From assembly GCF_030499515.1 (NCBI RefSeq), contig NZ_JASTWJ010000001.1:8784001-8848000 (forward strand): a DNA stretch of 64,000 nt, in the 5' to 3' direction. This document shows, in pieces, positions 6,512 through 15,647 of this stretch (the first letter of the stretch is position 1; each line of letters starts with the position of its first letter). This DNA is from Streptomyces sp. DT2A-34 (lineage in GTDB: Bacteria; Actinomycetota; Actinomycetes; Streptomycetales; Streptomycetaceae). Position numbers and translations under genes: made by a program. The notes beneath the pieces are model-generated. The model was not told where the DNA came from and made no database searches. It worked only from the letters and a program-made list of their open reading frames with translations.

Positions 6512-9500
6512 CTACGGGATGACCGTGACCGCCGTGCGCCCCACGGTCGCGGAACCGTCGCCGTACTCGACGACCCCGAGATACCGCTTGCCCCGCTCGA
6601 CGCCCGGCCACGTCACGGTGACGTCGGCGTGGTAGCCCCCGCGGACCGGCTGGGTCGCGGGGGCTACCAGGGCCCCGACGTCCGGGCTGCCCTGGCCGAC
6701 CTGCCAGGTCCACAGGGTGAACTGTTGGCTCGTCGCGCCCTCCGGCAGCTCGTACTGGACCACGTACACGTCGTAGTCACCGGGCGGCAGATCGATTTGC
6801 TCGTCCGAGCCGAACGGAGGCGGCGGGCCCACCGAATTGCCGTCCTTGTCGAAGGTGTACAAGTCGAGGTCGGTGCCGGGCAGATGGTCCGCCGAGGTGA
6901 TCGCCACCCTGGTGAAGAGGGCGTCCTCCGGTACGTGAACTCGTATCTTCGCGACAGCGTCCGAGGGGTCCGGGGCGCCTTCGGAATATCCGTTCTGATC
7001 GGTGTCGGTGAGCGTGCCCGTGGTCTTCCGACCTGCGTACAACCCCGTTGTCGTGGCGCTGAGTGCGCCGTTCCAGCCCACCTGTGCGGTGAGCGTGGCC
7101 GAGTCCTCGCCGTCCACCGTGACCGCATCCGGCGCGTCGATCGCCGCCGCACGCAGGGCGACCGTGCTCGTGACCCGGTGCTGGCTGTGTGCGTCATTCC
7201 AGGTGAGGGAGCCGAACGACCAGTCGTCGAAGGCGGCGTCGGTGCGGGTGAATGTCACCTTGTAAGTCGCCGACGCGCCAGGCTTCAGCACCAGCCGCTT
7301 CGGCGTGACCTCGGCCTTGTAACCGGGCGGGGTCTGGATCGTCGCCTTGTAGTCGCCGGTCTCCGAGGAGACGTTGGTGACCGTACGGGCCACGGTCTGC
7401 CGGCCGAGCAGGTCACCGACGGCGATGGACGCGTAGTTCAGGTCGCTGGGGTCGGTCCGCGGGATGGTGGCGCAGATGTCTCCGCCGTCGTCCGTCGTCG
7501 GCTGCTCGCCGAGCGCGCAGAGGTACGCCGTCCAGTCCGCGGAGGTGGAGTCGTAGACCAGGCCGGGATCGGCGGCGAGGGTGACCCGGGTCGTGCCCGC
7601 TCCGTAATCGAGCGGCGTCGCGGCACCGGTGGCCTCCTGCCGGCCGATGGGCTTCCCCTCGTTGTCAGTCGTGGCGGCCGTGGTCATCAGCGCCGACTTG
7701 ATTTCCATCGGAGACCAGTGCGGGTGCAGGGACTTCAGCAGCGTCGCGAGCCCAGCGATGTGCGGGGTCGCCATCGACGTACCCGACATGAAGCCGTACT
7801 CACCCGGGTATCCGGCGAAGCCGCCCGGCACGGTGCCCGCGGCGATCAGGTCGCCCGGTCCGGAGATGTCGGGCTTGAGCAGGCCACCGTTACTGAAGGG
7901 GTCGGGGCCGCTGGAAGAGAAGTAGGTGACCTCCGGAGCCCGGCCACGGCTGGCCGCGCTGGGGGTGAACTCGGCAGTGGCGCCCGCGGTGGCGGCGTAC
8001 TCCTTGAGCGCCTCGCGGTTCTCCGGTCCCAGCTGGATGAGCGGGAGGAGCAGGGGGTCGGAGAAGAAGTCTTGGGAGCTGGTCGGCGTGTTGGCCACGA
8101 CGACAGCCACGGCGCCGGCGTCCGATACCTCCTTGACCTTGTCCTGCATGTACACGCCGGGGGGACCGCCCCGGTCGCAAGCGATGATCTTTCCCTTCAC
8201 CTTATCCGGGGCCAGGGTGCCCGGGAGGCACAGCTCCGCCTTCGCGGCGTCGGCGCCCGCCTTGCGCGCGTCGGCGGCGTTGATCAGCGGAGCCGAGGGG
8301 ACACCAGGGTTCATGTTGATGTTGGTGAACCGTCGGCCGTCGCCGAGGACCAGCGTCGAGTGGTACACGGTGTCATGTGTGTTCGCGGCCACCGTGGTGA
8401 TCCACGGCGCGGTGTTGTTCACCGTCTGCGGGCCGTCGTTGCCGGCCGCCGCGGCGACGAAGACGCCCGCCTTGGCGGCGTTGAACATGGCTTCCACGGA
8501 GGTCGGGTCGGTTAGCGACCCGCCGATGGAGAAGCTGATGACGTCGACGCCGTCCGCCACGGCCCGGTCGATCGCCGCCGCGGTGTCCACACCGGGGCAG
8601 CCGATGCTCCAGCACGCCTTGTAGAAGGCCAGCCGAGCCGCGGGCGCGAGGCCGCTGAGCCGACCGCTCACGCCGGTGCCCGGGATCGACGCAGGGGTAT
8701 TGTAGTTGCCCGCGAGGGTGGTGCCGACGTGGGTGCCGTGGCTGTCCATGTCCATGGGTGAGGGGACGTCTATCGGGAGAGGCTCGGGCACGCCCTTGCG
8801 AAACCAGCCGGCGCCGATCACCTTGTTGTTGCAGGTGATGTTGTTGGCGGGGTCACTGTCCTGGCCGGTGTCGCAGGTTCCCCGCCACTTCTTGGCGATG
8901 ACCTCCGCGTCCGGGCGGGGCTCCGGCAGCGAGGCGAGCATCGGGTTCTTGGTGTCCACCGCGTCGATGACTCCGACGATCATGCCTTCGCCCGCGTGCT
9001 CCGGGCCGCTGAACTTGGACCACAGGCCCTTCTTCCCGGACAGACCGAGGAAGCGGGGTATGTCGGGCGGCTGCGCCGCGCCGGACCGCCTGTCGGCGGC
9101 CGAACCTGCGGGCGCAGGTGCGGTGTTGACAGTGGCAGTCCGTACGGAGGTGGCGGTGGCCGAGGGGGCGTGATCCGTCGGGGCGGATCCGCCCGGGGCG
9201 GCGGCCGGCTGGTTGATTGTGTCCCGGGTAACCGCCACCACACCGGGCGTGCCGGCCAGCTTCGCTGCCTGCTTGCCGGTGAGCCGGGCGGCGAACCCGT
9301 TGAACGTGTAGTCGTAGTCGTAGAGCTTCTTGACGCCCGGCACGGCGTCCAGCACGCTGTCCCGACGGTCGTCCAGATGCCGCAGATAGCCCCTGACCGC
9401 GCCTGAGTCGGCGTTGAGCCGCTCTCCCGGCACCGGTGCCGTCCGTTTCAGCCGGGGTAGTCCGCCCTCGTACGCGGCCACGGGGTCGTCCTTGAGTTTC

Positions 9501-9664
9501 ACCACATAGGTGCCTGCGCTGTAAGTCCCTTTCGGTTGCCCGGAATCGGGCGCGTCGCCGGGAGCGGCGTACGCGGGCACGGCACCGGTCAGCGTCAGGG
9601 CCCCTGTGAGGGCAGGAGCCAAGAGCGCACCAAGTGCTCTGAGATGTCTTCGGTCGAGTAGCAA
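6512..9664 (-). CDS. Secreted subtilisin-like serine protease (S8, cucumisin-type)
   Basis: The 1050-residue protein starts with a signal peptide (hydrophobic residues 10-30, likely cleavage after AYA at 33). An I9 inhibitor propeptide (about 50-150, TYVVKLKDDP to GVVAVTRD) follows. The S8 catalytic domain has D234 (GVIDAVD), H309 (DSHGTHVG), oxyanion N409 (AAAGNDGP) and S630 (MSGTSMATPH). A protease-associated domain is inserted at about 470-560 (KGKIIACDRGG). The C-terminus has fibronectin-III-like and beta-sandwich domains (about 740-1050). The region after the catalytic Asp (VIDAVDTKNP) differs from the usual GVIDTGI. A low-complexity Pro/Ala/Thr linker (153-200) joins the propeptide to the protease. 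It is probably an extracellular peptide scavenger. Confidence 0.93.
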   Translation of the reverse strand: MLLDRRHLRALGALLAPALTGALTLTGAVPAYAAPGDAPDSGQPKGTYSAGTYVVKLKDDPVAAYEGGLPRLKRTAPVPGERLNADSGAVRGYLRHLDDRRDSVLDAVPGVKKLYDYDYTFNGFAARLTGKQAAKLAGTPGVVAVTRDTINQPAAAPGGSAPTDHAPSATATSVRTATVNTAPAPAGSAADRRSGAAQPPDIPRFLGLSGKKGLWSKFSGPEHAGEGMIVGVIDAVDTKNPMLASLPEPRPDAEVIAKKWRGTCDTGQDSDPANNITCNNKVIGAGWFRKGVPEPLPIDVPSPMDMDSHGTHVGTTLAGNYNTPASIPGTGVSGRLSGLAPAARLAFYKACWSIGCPGVDTAAAIDRAVADGVDVISFSIGGSLTDPTSVEAMFNAAKAGVFVAAAAGNDGPQTVNNTAPWITTVAANTHDTVYHSTLVLGDGRRFTNINMNPGVPSAPLINAADARKAGADAAKAELCLPGTLAPDKVKGKIIACDRGGPPGVYMQDKVKEVSDAGAVAVVVANTPTSSQDFFSDPLLLPLIQLGPENREALKEYAATAGATAEFTPSAASRGRAPEVTYFSSSGPDPFSNGGLLKPDISGPGDLIAAGTVPGGFAGYPGEYGFMSGTSMATPHIAGLATLLKSLHPHWSPMEIKSALMTTAATTDNEGKPIGRQEATGAATPLDYGAGTTRVTLAADPGLVYDSTSADWTAYLCALGEQPTTDDGGDICATIPRTDPSDLNYASIAVGDLLGRQTVARTVTNVSSETGDYKATIQTPPGYKAEVTPKRLVLKPGASATYKVTFTRTDAAFDDWSFGSLTWNDAHSQHRVTSTVALRAAAIDAPDAVTVDGEDSATLTAQVGWNGALSATTTGLYAGRKTTGTLTDTDQNGYSEGAPDPSDAVAKIRVHVPEDALFTRVAITSADHLPGTDLDLYTFDKDGNSVGPPPPFGSDEQIDLPPGDYDVYVVQYELPEGATSQQFTLWTWQVGQGSPDVGALVAPATQPVRGGYHADVTVTWPGVERGKRYLGVVEYGDGSATVGRTAVTVIP

Positions 9665-10208
9665 CAGTGGTCCAAATCAGTCGAATTTCGTGACGTCGGT
9701 CCCCGTGACCCTGGATGACGCTCAATGTCACAGAATTCGCGACCAAAGAAAATCTTGAAATATCAAATTAGGCTGAACTTCACAGGGTTCTCACAGGTGT
9801 TGGCGCGGCAGCGGCTCCGTTCATCTCGATTTCGCCCGCGGCCATGTCGGCAACAGGCCGGACGCGCTCAGGGCTGCGTTCGTAGCGGCGAGGCAATGTA
9901 GAGCCCTGAGCCGTTCGGCCTCGGTGTTGGTCTGGGGGATACAGCGGAGGAGCCTGCTGGCTGATGGCGCCGAACAACTACGCAAGCAGCTCGCCGAGAT
10001 CGAGGCCGGGGTGGCTTGGCTGGAGCCGCCGAGGTGGTGATTGGACAGTTCTGGAAGCGTCGTCCCGCACTCCAAGAAGTGGGGCTTCATTCCCCTTGGG
10101 CCGGCTCGGTCACCTGGTGGCAGATGACGAAGTCCGGGAAGACGTACCGACCGGAGTGATCGCCGACGCGGTGCACCGCTTAGCGCAGTTCACGGAGCTG
10201 GAGCACTG
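9665..10208. other. Non-coding stretch with a small decayed coding remnant
   Basis: The first 115 bases are AT-rich for this genome and should contain the protease promoter. On the plus strand, 9925-10085 encodes LLADGAEQLRKQLAEIEAG, a short coiled coil that stops. A neighbouring frame then reads AEVVIGQFWKRRPALQE, as if one small helical protein had been frameshifted. Nothing else is recognised. Confidence 0.4.
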
Positions 10209-11005
10209 TCATCTCGAGCGGCGTTCGTCGGGCTGGTAGGTGGGACGCACCGGGTAGCCACACCCGGCTCGCGCGTCATCTCGACATGGCACCCGATCAC
10301 GTGCGTGACCGGACGGCACGCCGCGAACGCGTACAGCCGGTCGACAGTGGTGACGAACGCAGGCCAGTCGTGCACCGTAGAGCCTGCCCGGATACACGGT
10401 GTCGCCGGTGAGCAGCCATCCGGTGCACGGATCGTAGTACGTGACCGCTGACTCGTGGTGGCCGGGGGTGGCCAGGCATTCCAGCACTCGCCCGCCCAGG
10501 TCGACCCGGGCGGTCTTCTCCGGGCCCAGGTCGAAGCCGAACCAATCCACTCACAGAAGGACCCATGTTCATGCGATCTCCCCTGCGCGGAATCGGCCAC
10601 GCTGCGGTCCGGTCCGCGCCTACGACCAGCGTCCCAGGGCGGCCCGCGAACTGCGTGTCGCCCGCCACGTGGTCGTCGTGCGCGTGGGTGTGCAACACCA
10701 GCAGGGAGTACGCGGACCGCGGGAGCTCGGCGAGCCAGTGGTCGATCAGGTCGTCAACGGTCCGGCGCAACGGGAACCACTCAGGTGACTGGGTGGCCCC
10801 GGTGTCGATGAGCACGGCCCACTCTTCGCCGAACAACAGGAACATGAACGGGGCCTCGTAGTGGACAGCCTTGTTCTGGCGCAGTACGTAGGTGTGCTCG
10901 TCATGGGCGTGGGTCTGTATCTCGGGGTCTGCGTTGTGCTTCCGGCGACGGCGATCCGTGGATCCAGTGGACGTCGAGCCCGTGCAGTGGTGTCCGGGGC
11001 GTGGG
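10209..11005 (-). pseudogene. MBL-fold hydrolase, decayed by several frameshifts
   Basis: Pieces of one metallo-beta-lactamase-fold protein occur in order in different frames. PLHGLDVHWIHGS comes first (about 10985), then HNADPEIQTHAHDEHTYVLR and LVLHTHAHDDHVAGD with the HxHxDH zinc motif (to about 10610). VLECLATPGHHESAVTYYD and WLLTGDTVYP follow (10550-10380), then VTHVIGCHVEMT and TYQPDE near 10215. The metal-binding motifs are all present, but at least three frame changes break the gene. It resembles full-length actinobacterial MBL hydrolases and lies directly downstream of an intact, clearly different MBL gene. Confidence 0.85.
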
Positions 11006-11037
11006 GTCCGTCAAACCGGCATCTTCTTCGATGACGA

Positions 11038-11961
11038 TCACGCGGTCGCCGCGTCCGTCGGGTCGGCCAGGCCGGAGGACGTCTGAAGCAGGCGGTCGGC
11101 AGATTCCTGGTCGAGAGTGGCGAGCAGCGCTTTGCGGTGGCACATCGAGTAGAAGGCCTGGAGGCCTTCAGCGAGCGGCCTGGTGCCCCCGACGCATTCC
11201 GTGAAAGTGAGTCCGGGTGCTTCGAACGGGTCGGCGTTTCCGGGCGACAGCGCGCGGACGCGGTCTTCGATGAGGGAGAAGTAGTCGAGGTTGCGCTCCA
11301 GCACCTGAGGCTCGGTCGTCTCGCCGTGCGACGGCAGGACTGTCAACGGCCGCAGAGCCTGCAGGCGTCGAAGCGACAGGCGCAGCCGCCGCAGGTCCTC
11401 GGGGTGCGCGCTGGTCACCTCCGGAATCGGGTCCTCGGCGGCGTCCCCGGCGATGCACAGACGCAGTTCGGGAATCCACACCGCGGTGTGGTCGTCGGTG
11501 TGGCCAGGAGTGTGGATGAGCCGCAGGGTGAGGTCCCCACCGTGAAGGGTCAGAGTGTCGGTGAACGTGACCGTCGGCTCGACGATACGAACGGTGTTGA
11601 AGCGCTCCTCGGCAGCCGCCTTCTCCTGAAGGACGGCAGCTGCCTGCGGCGAGCGGAGCCGGTCCACCGCGGACGCGTGGGCGATGATCGTCGCGCGGTC
11701 CTCGACGGCGGCGTTGCCCCAGACGTGGTCCCAGTCGCCGTGTGTGTTCACGACGATCAGCGGGCGGTCGCGCAGGTCTGGTTCGAGCTCACTCAGGACC
11801 GCCCGGCACAGGTCCGGCGTGCTGAGGGTGTCGATGAGTGCGACGAAGCGGTCCGTACGGATGGCGAAGGCGTCGACCTCGTCCTTGACCCGGAAGACGG
11901 AGACTCGTTCGTCGAGCCTGTCGAGGAGGACGCGCTGAGGGGCGGGTGTGAGGGTGGTCAT
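11038..11961 (-). CDS. MBL-fold metallo-hydrolase coupled to the IDO-family gene
   Basis: The 307-residue protein has a complete metallo-beta-lactamase fold: VVNTHGDWDHVWGN (HxxxDH-type zinc motif), HTPGHTDDHT, AGDAAEDP and LPSHGE supply the usual metal ligands. It has no signal peptide. Its ATG overlaps the stop of the upstream dioxygenase-type gene (ATGA), so the two are translated together and probably act in one pathway. It might hydrolyse a product of indole-ring opening (an ester, thioester, lactone or formamide), but known kynurenine formamidases are of other folds. The substrate is therefore open. Confidence 0.85.
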   Translation of the reverse strand: MTTLTPAPQRVLLDRLDERVSVFRVKDEVDAFAIRTDRFVALIDTLSTPDLCRAVLSELEPDLRDRPLIVVNTHGDWDHVWGNAAVEDRATIIAHASAVDRLRSPQAAAVLQEKAAAEERFNTVRIVEPTVTFTDTLTLHGGDLTLRLIHTPGHTDDHTAVWIPELRLCIAGDAAEDPIPEVTSAHPEDLRRLRLSLRRLQALRPLTVLPSHGETTEPQVLERNLDYFSLIEDRVRALSPGNADPFEAPGLTFTECVGGTRPLAEGLQAFYSMCHRKALLATLDQESADRLLQTSSGLADPTDAATA

Positions 11962-13133
11962 GGAGTTCGCCCGGCCTCGATCGCGTGCGCGGTGATGTTG
12001 TCGAGGTGGAGCTTGAGGTACTTCATGAAGGGTGTGCCCCCGGTGCCGGTGTCATTGGAGTTCGAGGTGGACTTCTGGCCTTGCTTGTGCACGTACATGG
12101 CCGCATAGCGCAGGTGCCGTTGGTGGAAGTCGTGCATCGCCGCGATGCACGCGTTGTACGCCTCGACGGCGGCGGGGGTACGGCGGTCGAGCACCGCACC
12201 GCGGATGTCGGCGCGCGGGCCCACGGTCTCGATGAAGGCGCGGTGCCTCGGCGGCATGTAGTCCCGCAGGGACAGCATGTAGTCGTTCAGCGGGTCGTCC
12301 TGGTGCTTGATGCCGAGAGCTGTCGCGAGGAAGGGGATGACGGCGCTCTGCGCCCCGGTCTCGCCGCTGAACTGCCGCGGCTTTCCGCCGTACTCCGCGA
12401 CGCCTTCGTACACCAGACCCTCGGGGAAGGCCGGGTTGTTCTTGGTACCGAAGAGGAAGCGGCGGACACGGTTGTAGTAGACGTACGGGTCGCAGCGCTC
12501 GGGCATACGGTCCAGGGCCCGCTGCATGCGACCAAGGCTGGCGGCCACGTTGAGCAGCCGTTCGGCGAGGAGTGCGTCGTCGCCGGCGAGGGCTGCGTCC
12601 TGAGCCTGGACCATGGCCCGCAGGCCTGGGGCCGCGGCCGCTTCGATCGCCACATGCACCATGACGAACCAGTCGTCGTCCATGCCCCCGAGGAAGTCCT
12701 GAAGGCGCGTGAGGTTTCCGAGCTCAACCGGGCGCGAGGGGTCGAAGCGGCCCCAGTTGTGGTACTGGTGCGAGGCGTAGGACAGGATCGGCGGGCGACC
12801 CAGCCGGGTGGCGACGGCGTGCCAGGGCACGGCGACGTTGGCGGGGAGGACCCGGGCCGGCGGGTCGGTGTCGTTGAGGTAGCCGTGGCCGAAGTAGGAG
12901 AGCAGAAGCATCGCCCGCTCCAGCTCGGCGGTCGTCCGCAGGTTGGTCGTGTCCAGCGGCGGTACGTTTCGTAGCAGGTCGCGGCCTCGGCCCATGATCA
13001 AGAACTTGGGCAGGGACGCACCGATCTCGTCCCACTCGCTGTACTCCTTCGGCAGCACGCGCAACGGTTCGGCGCCGGGGAGGAAGCCGAGTTCGTCGTC
13101 GACTTCGTAGTCGGCCAGTCGGATACCTGTCAT
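11958..13133 (-). CDS. Indoleamine 2,3-dioxygenase family heme protein
   Basis: The protein matches the IDO family across its length. It has VPWHAVATRLGRPPILSYAS, YGGKPRQFSGETGAQSA, LRDYMPPRHRAFIE, and the C-terminal FHQRHLRYAAMY followed by GTGGTPFMKYL. The proximal heme ligand is predicted at H343 (numbered from the ATG at 13142) by alignment with the family's SYHLQ motif; the GTGGT loop is the substrate-site loop. I place the start at 13133 because AAAGGA lies about nine bases upstream; the ATG at 13142 touches that site. Family members open the indole ring of tryptophan or related indoles with O2. No kynurenine-pathway gene is adjacent, so its true substrate is uncertain. Confidence 0.85.
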   Translation of the reverse strand: MTGIRLADYEVDDELGFLPGAEPLRVLPKEYSEWDEIGASLPKFLIMGRGRDLLRNVPPLDTTNLRTTAELERAMLLLSYFGHGYLNDTDPPARVLPANVAVPWHAVATRLGRPPILSYASHQYHNWGRFDPSRPVELGNLTRLQDFLGGMDDDWFVMVHVAIEAAAAPGLRAMVQAQDAALAGDDALLAERLLNVAASLGRMQRALDRMPERCDPYVYYNRVRRFLFGTKNNPAFPEGLVYEGVAEYGGKPRQFSGETGAQSAVIPFLATALGIKHQDDPLNDYMLSLRDYMPPRHRAFIETVGPRADIRGAVLDRRTPAAVEAYNACIAAMHDFHQRHLRYAAMYVHKQGQKSTSNSNDTGTGGTPFMKYLKLHLDNITAHAIEAGRTP

Positions 13134-13182
13134 GTGGCGCATTCCTTTGCCGTGGCGTCGTCATGAGTGACGTTACAGCGGA

Positions 13183-13230
13183 AGTGGACATGAACAAACG
13201 GCCACTATGCAGATAGTCAAAGAGTCCACT
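13183..13230. promoter_or_regulatory. Inverted AGTGGAC / GTCCACT pair in the IDO-ACT divergent promoter
   Basis: AGTGGAC (13183-13189) and GTCCACT (13224-13230) face each other between the divergent IDO and ACT-domain genes. GTCCACT occurs again at 15209-15215, in front of the MocR gene. This pattern is expected if MocR controls itself and these genes. Confidence 0.5.
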
Positions 13231-13272
13231 TGGGGTGTGTTGTGGGAGGTGAACGCCACGTACTCTCCCGCC

Positions 13273-13671
13273 ATGACCACACCGAGCAGACGGCTTCTGG
13301 TCCTGCCGCCGCCCTTTCTTATCGATCATCTCCCCGACCGGTCCGCACCCGCCGACGACTCCTGGTTCGCGGCCGTCCGGGCTCCCGAAGGGCTGACCGT
13401 CATCCGCCATGCGCCGCCGGACGCCACCGAGGGACCCGAGTACTGGATTGGTCTCTATGGCGACGACCCCCACGACCTGGACCTCCCCGGTATGCTGGCC
13501 GCCGTCGTGGGGCCACTCGGATCGGCCGGCATTCCCGTGTTCGTCGCCTCGACCTTCCATTCGGACCTCGTGCTCGTGCCACAGGCACGGTTCACGGACG
13601 CGACCACCGTCCTGCGAGCCGCGGGACACACGGTGGTCGGAAACGACGGCGAACCCACCACGCAGCGCTGA
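13273..13671 (+). CDS. Small ACT-domain protein
   Basis: The 132-residue protein has the look of the actinobacterial ACT-domain family. RRLLVLPPPFLIDHLP is followed by a central EYWIGLYGDDPHD, then PLGSAGIPVFVASTFHSDLVLVP, a typical amino-acid-sensing ACT turn. It starts at the ATG at 13273; the upstream ATG at 13207 would overlap the operator-like repeats. Divergent from the IDO gene and convergent with MocR, it may sense an amino acid (perhaps an aromatic one) relevant to the neighbouring enzymes. That role is inference. Confidence 0.7.
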   Translation: MTTPSRRLLVLPPPFLIDHLPDRSAPADDSWFAAVRAPEGLTVIRHAPPDATEGPEYWIGLYGDDPHDLDLPGMLAAVVGPLGSAGIPVFVASTFHSDLVLVPQARFTDATTVLRAAGHTVVGNDGEPTTQR

Positions 13672-13717
13672 CAGTGGTGGGTCAGACGGCGTCCCCGCCG
13701 GTCGGTTCCCGCAACGT

Positions 13718-15178
13718 CTAGTCCTCGTCGAGGTCGCTGATGGTCCGCACCAACACCTCGGCGGCTTCCACCAGTTCGACCTCCGACATGCCTGCGTACC
13801 CCAGGAGGAGACCGTCAGGTTTGTCCGGGCCCGTGTAGAAGTCGGCCAGGGTCGTCACGCTCACGCCGTTCGCCCGCGCCCGTTCGGCGATGCGCTCGGC
13901 GCTCAGCCCGGCTCTTGGACACAGGACCACGTGAAGACCGGCTTCGATGCCGGTGAGCGTCACGGCGTCCTGGACGGGCGCCAGAGCGCCGCGCAAGGCG
14001 GCCCGGGCGGCGGCATAGCGCTGGCGGGTCCGGCGGACATGCCGTTCCAGACGGCCTGACTCGATGAGGTGGAGGAGCGTCTGCTGCACCGGCCACGACA
14101 GGGGCCCGTCGCACAGGTCCTTGAGCCGCGTGATGCGGCGGGCCATGTCTCGGGGGGCCACCAGGTAGCCACAGCGAATGGCCGGGGTGAGGGTCTTGGA
14201 CAGGGTGCCCAGGTAGAGCACCCGCTCGGGATCGAGGCCGGTCAGCGTGGGCAGGGGCGGCCCGTCGAAGCGGTACTCGCTGTCGTAGTCGTCCTCGATG
14301 ATGAAGGCGTCCTCCTCGCGAGCCCAGGCCACCAGGTCCAGACGGCGTCCGATGGTCATCCGGACGCCGAGCGGGAACTGGTGGGACGGGGTGACGTGCG
14401 CAAGACGCGGGCGGCCCCGGCCCCGGGGGAGGTCCTGGGGGCGGGCCCCGTCGTTGTCCACCGGCAGAGCCACCGCGGTGAGACCGTGGCAGGCGAGCAG
14501 CGCCCGCACGCCCGGATGTCCGGGTTCCTCGCAGGCCACCTTGTCGCCGGAGGACACCAGTGTCCGCATGATCAGGTCCAGTGACTGGGTGGCCCCGCTC
14601 GTCACCACGATGCTCTCCGGCTCCGCGGTCAGTCCCCGGGAACGGGCCAGATACGCAGCGATGGCGGCCCTCAGCGGCGGCTCGCCCTGGGCATCGAGGT
14701 ATCGGTTGGGCGGCGTGGTGCGGGCCACCTCCCGAAGCGCGCGCCCCCATCCTTCGGGTGCGGCATCCGGTGCGGTGACACCGGTCCGGAAGGTGAAGCG
14801 GGCAATGTCGGCCGTGGTCGGGGAAGGAACGGGCTCGGACGGCTGTGGCGCGGCACTGCCGTGCCGTGCCGCCTCGTTGAGCGTGCGCACGTACGTTCCC
14901 GATCCATGGCGGCCCTCCAGATAGCCCTCGTCGACCAGCCGGGCATACGCCGCCGCGACCACGGTCCGTGACACGGAGAGCTCGTCGGCGAGCGTGCGCG
15001 TGGACGGCAGACGGGTGTCGGTCGGCAGGAGCCCCCTGTGAACGGCGTCGCGCAGCGAGGCGACGAGTTGGTCGGTGAGCGTCTCCCCGGAGGCCCGCTC
15101 CAGAGCGACTGGCACGAGGAGGCTCGGTGTCCCGCGCCGCCGCTCGCGTGGGGCGCCGGCAGAAGAAGGTGGTCTCAT
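13718..15178 (-). CDS. MocR-type PLP-dependent transcriptional regulator
   Basis: The N-terminal 80 or so residues form a GntR winged helix (LPSTRTLADELSVSRTVVAAAYARL, split by a short loop). A long linker precedes a full class-I aminotransferase domain. VTSGATQSLDLI, DDYDSEYRFDG and LGTLSKTLTPAIRCGY (PLP-binding lysine in SKT) are all present. I prefer the ATG at 15178, which has AAGGG upstream; the GTG at 15187 lies too close to that site. MocR proteins sense PLP or amino-acid derivatives. Its closeness to the IDO/ACT genes and the repeated GTCCACT motif suggest it regulates them. Confidence 0.88.
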   Translation of the reverse strand: MRPPSSAGAPRERRRGTPSLLVPVALERASGETLTDQLVASLRDAVHRGLLPTDTRLPSTRTLADELSVSRTVVAAAYARLVDEGYLEGRHGSGTYVRTLNEAARHGSAAPQPSEPVPSPTTADIARFTFRTGVTAPDAAPEGWGRALREVARTTPPNRYLDAQGEPPLRAAIAAYLARSRGLTAEPESIVVTSGATQSLDLIMRTLVSSGDKVACEEPGHPGVRALLACHGLTAVALPVDNDGARPQDLPRGRGRPRLAHVTPSHQFPLGVRMTIGRRLDLVAWAREEDAFIIEDDYDSEYRFDGPPLPTLTGLDPERVLYLGTLSKTLTPAIRCGYLVAPRDMARRITRLKDLCDGPLSWPVQQTLLHLIESGRLERHVRRTRQRYAAARAALRGALAPVQDAVTLTGIEAGLHVVLCPRAGLSAERIAERARANGVSVTTLADFYTGPDKPDGLLLGYAGMSEVELVEAAEVLVRTISDLDED

Positions 15179-15206
15179 GAGTTTCACCCTTAGTAGCCAT
15201 CAGGAG

Positions 15207-15215
15207 GTGTCCACT
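15207..15215. promoter_or_regulatory. GTCCACT motif upstream of the MocR gene
   Basis: GTGTCCACT lies about 30 bases upstream of the MocR start. The same heptamer occurs in the IDO-ACT promoter (13183-13189 inverted, and 13224-13230). It is a candidate autoregulatory half-site. Confidence 0.45.
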
Positions 15216-15647
15216 CCCAACGTACTGCCACCACTTGACCAACGTGGCTGGGCCGGCCGCGCCGCTCACGATGAAGAGACGGAAGGAGGATCGTGAACAT
15301 GTCCACGCTCAGGACCTCACGGCCGACATCCTCCCTGGATTTCGGCCCGCCTGGAGGACCCCACCCATGCCGCCGACAGGCGTAGCACCTGAGCACCCAG
15401 TGGGGCTACCGCCGCTCGACGACTGGGCGGGAAAGGCCGTCTGGGGCGAGTTGGTCGACGCCCGACGCTGCCCCGCCCCGGTCGAACAGCGCTTGGCCAT
15501 CCCAGGTTGAGATCCCCGGCGCGCTCCGATCGCCTGCCACTGATCACACCCACGACCGGCAAGAGGACCCCAGCCCCTCCCCACGCCACCCCATGACCAG
15601 GAATTCAGGTTGAGCAACTCTCAATGGCAGGGATGAGTGAGGCAGGG
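15216..15647. other. Spacer without a recognised gene
   Basis: A short open frame on the plus strand (15235-15510) is proline-rich with no family resemblance. I treat it as chance. No hairpin of note was found. Confidence 0.4.

Noticed and set aside
6629..8515. 628-codon open frame opposite the protease gene
   Set aside because: Mirrors the protease codons, has no recognisable domain and lies entirely inside a gene with intact catalytic motifs.
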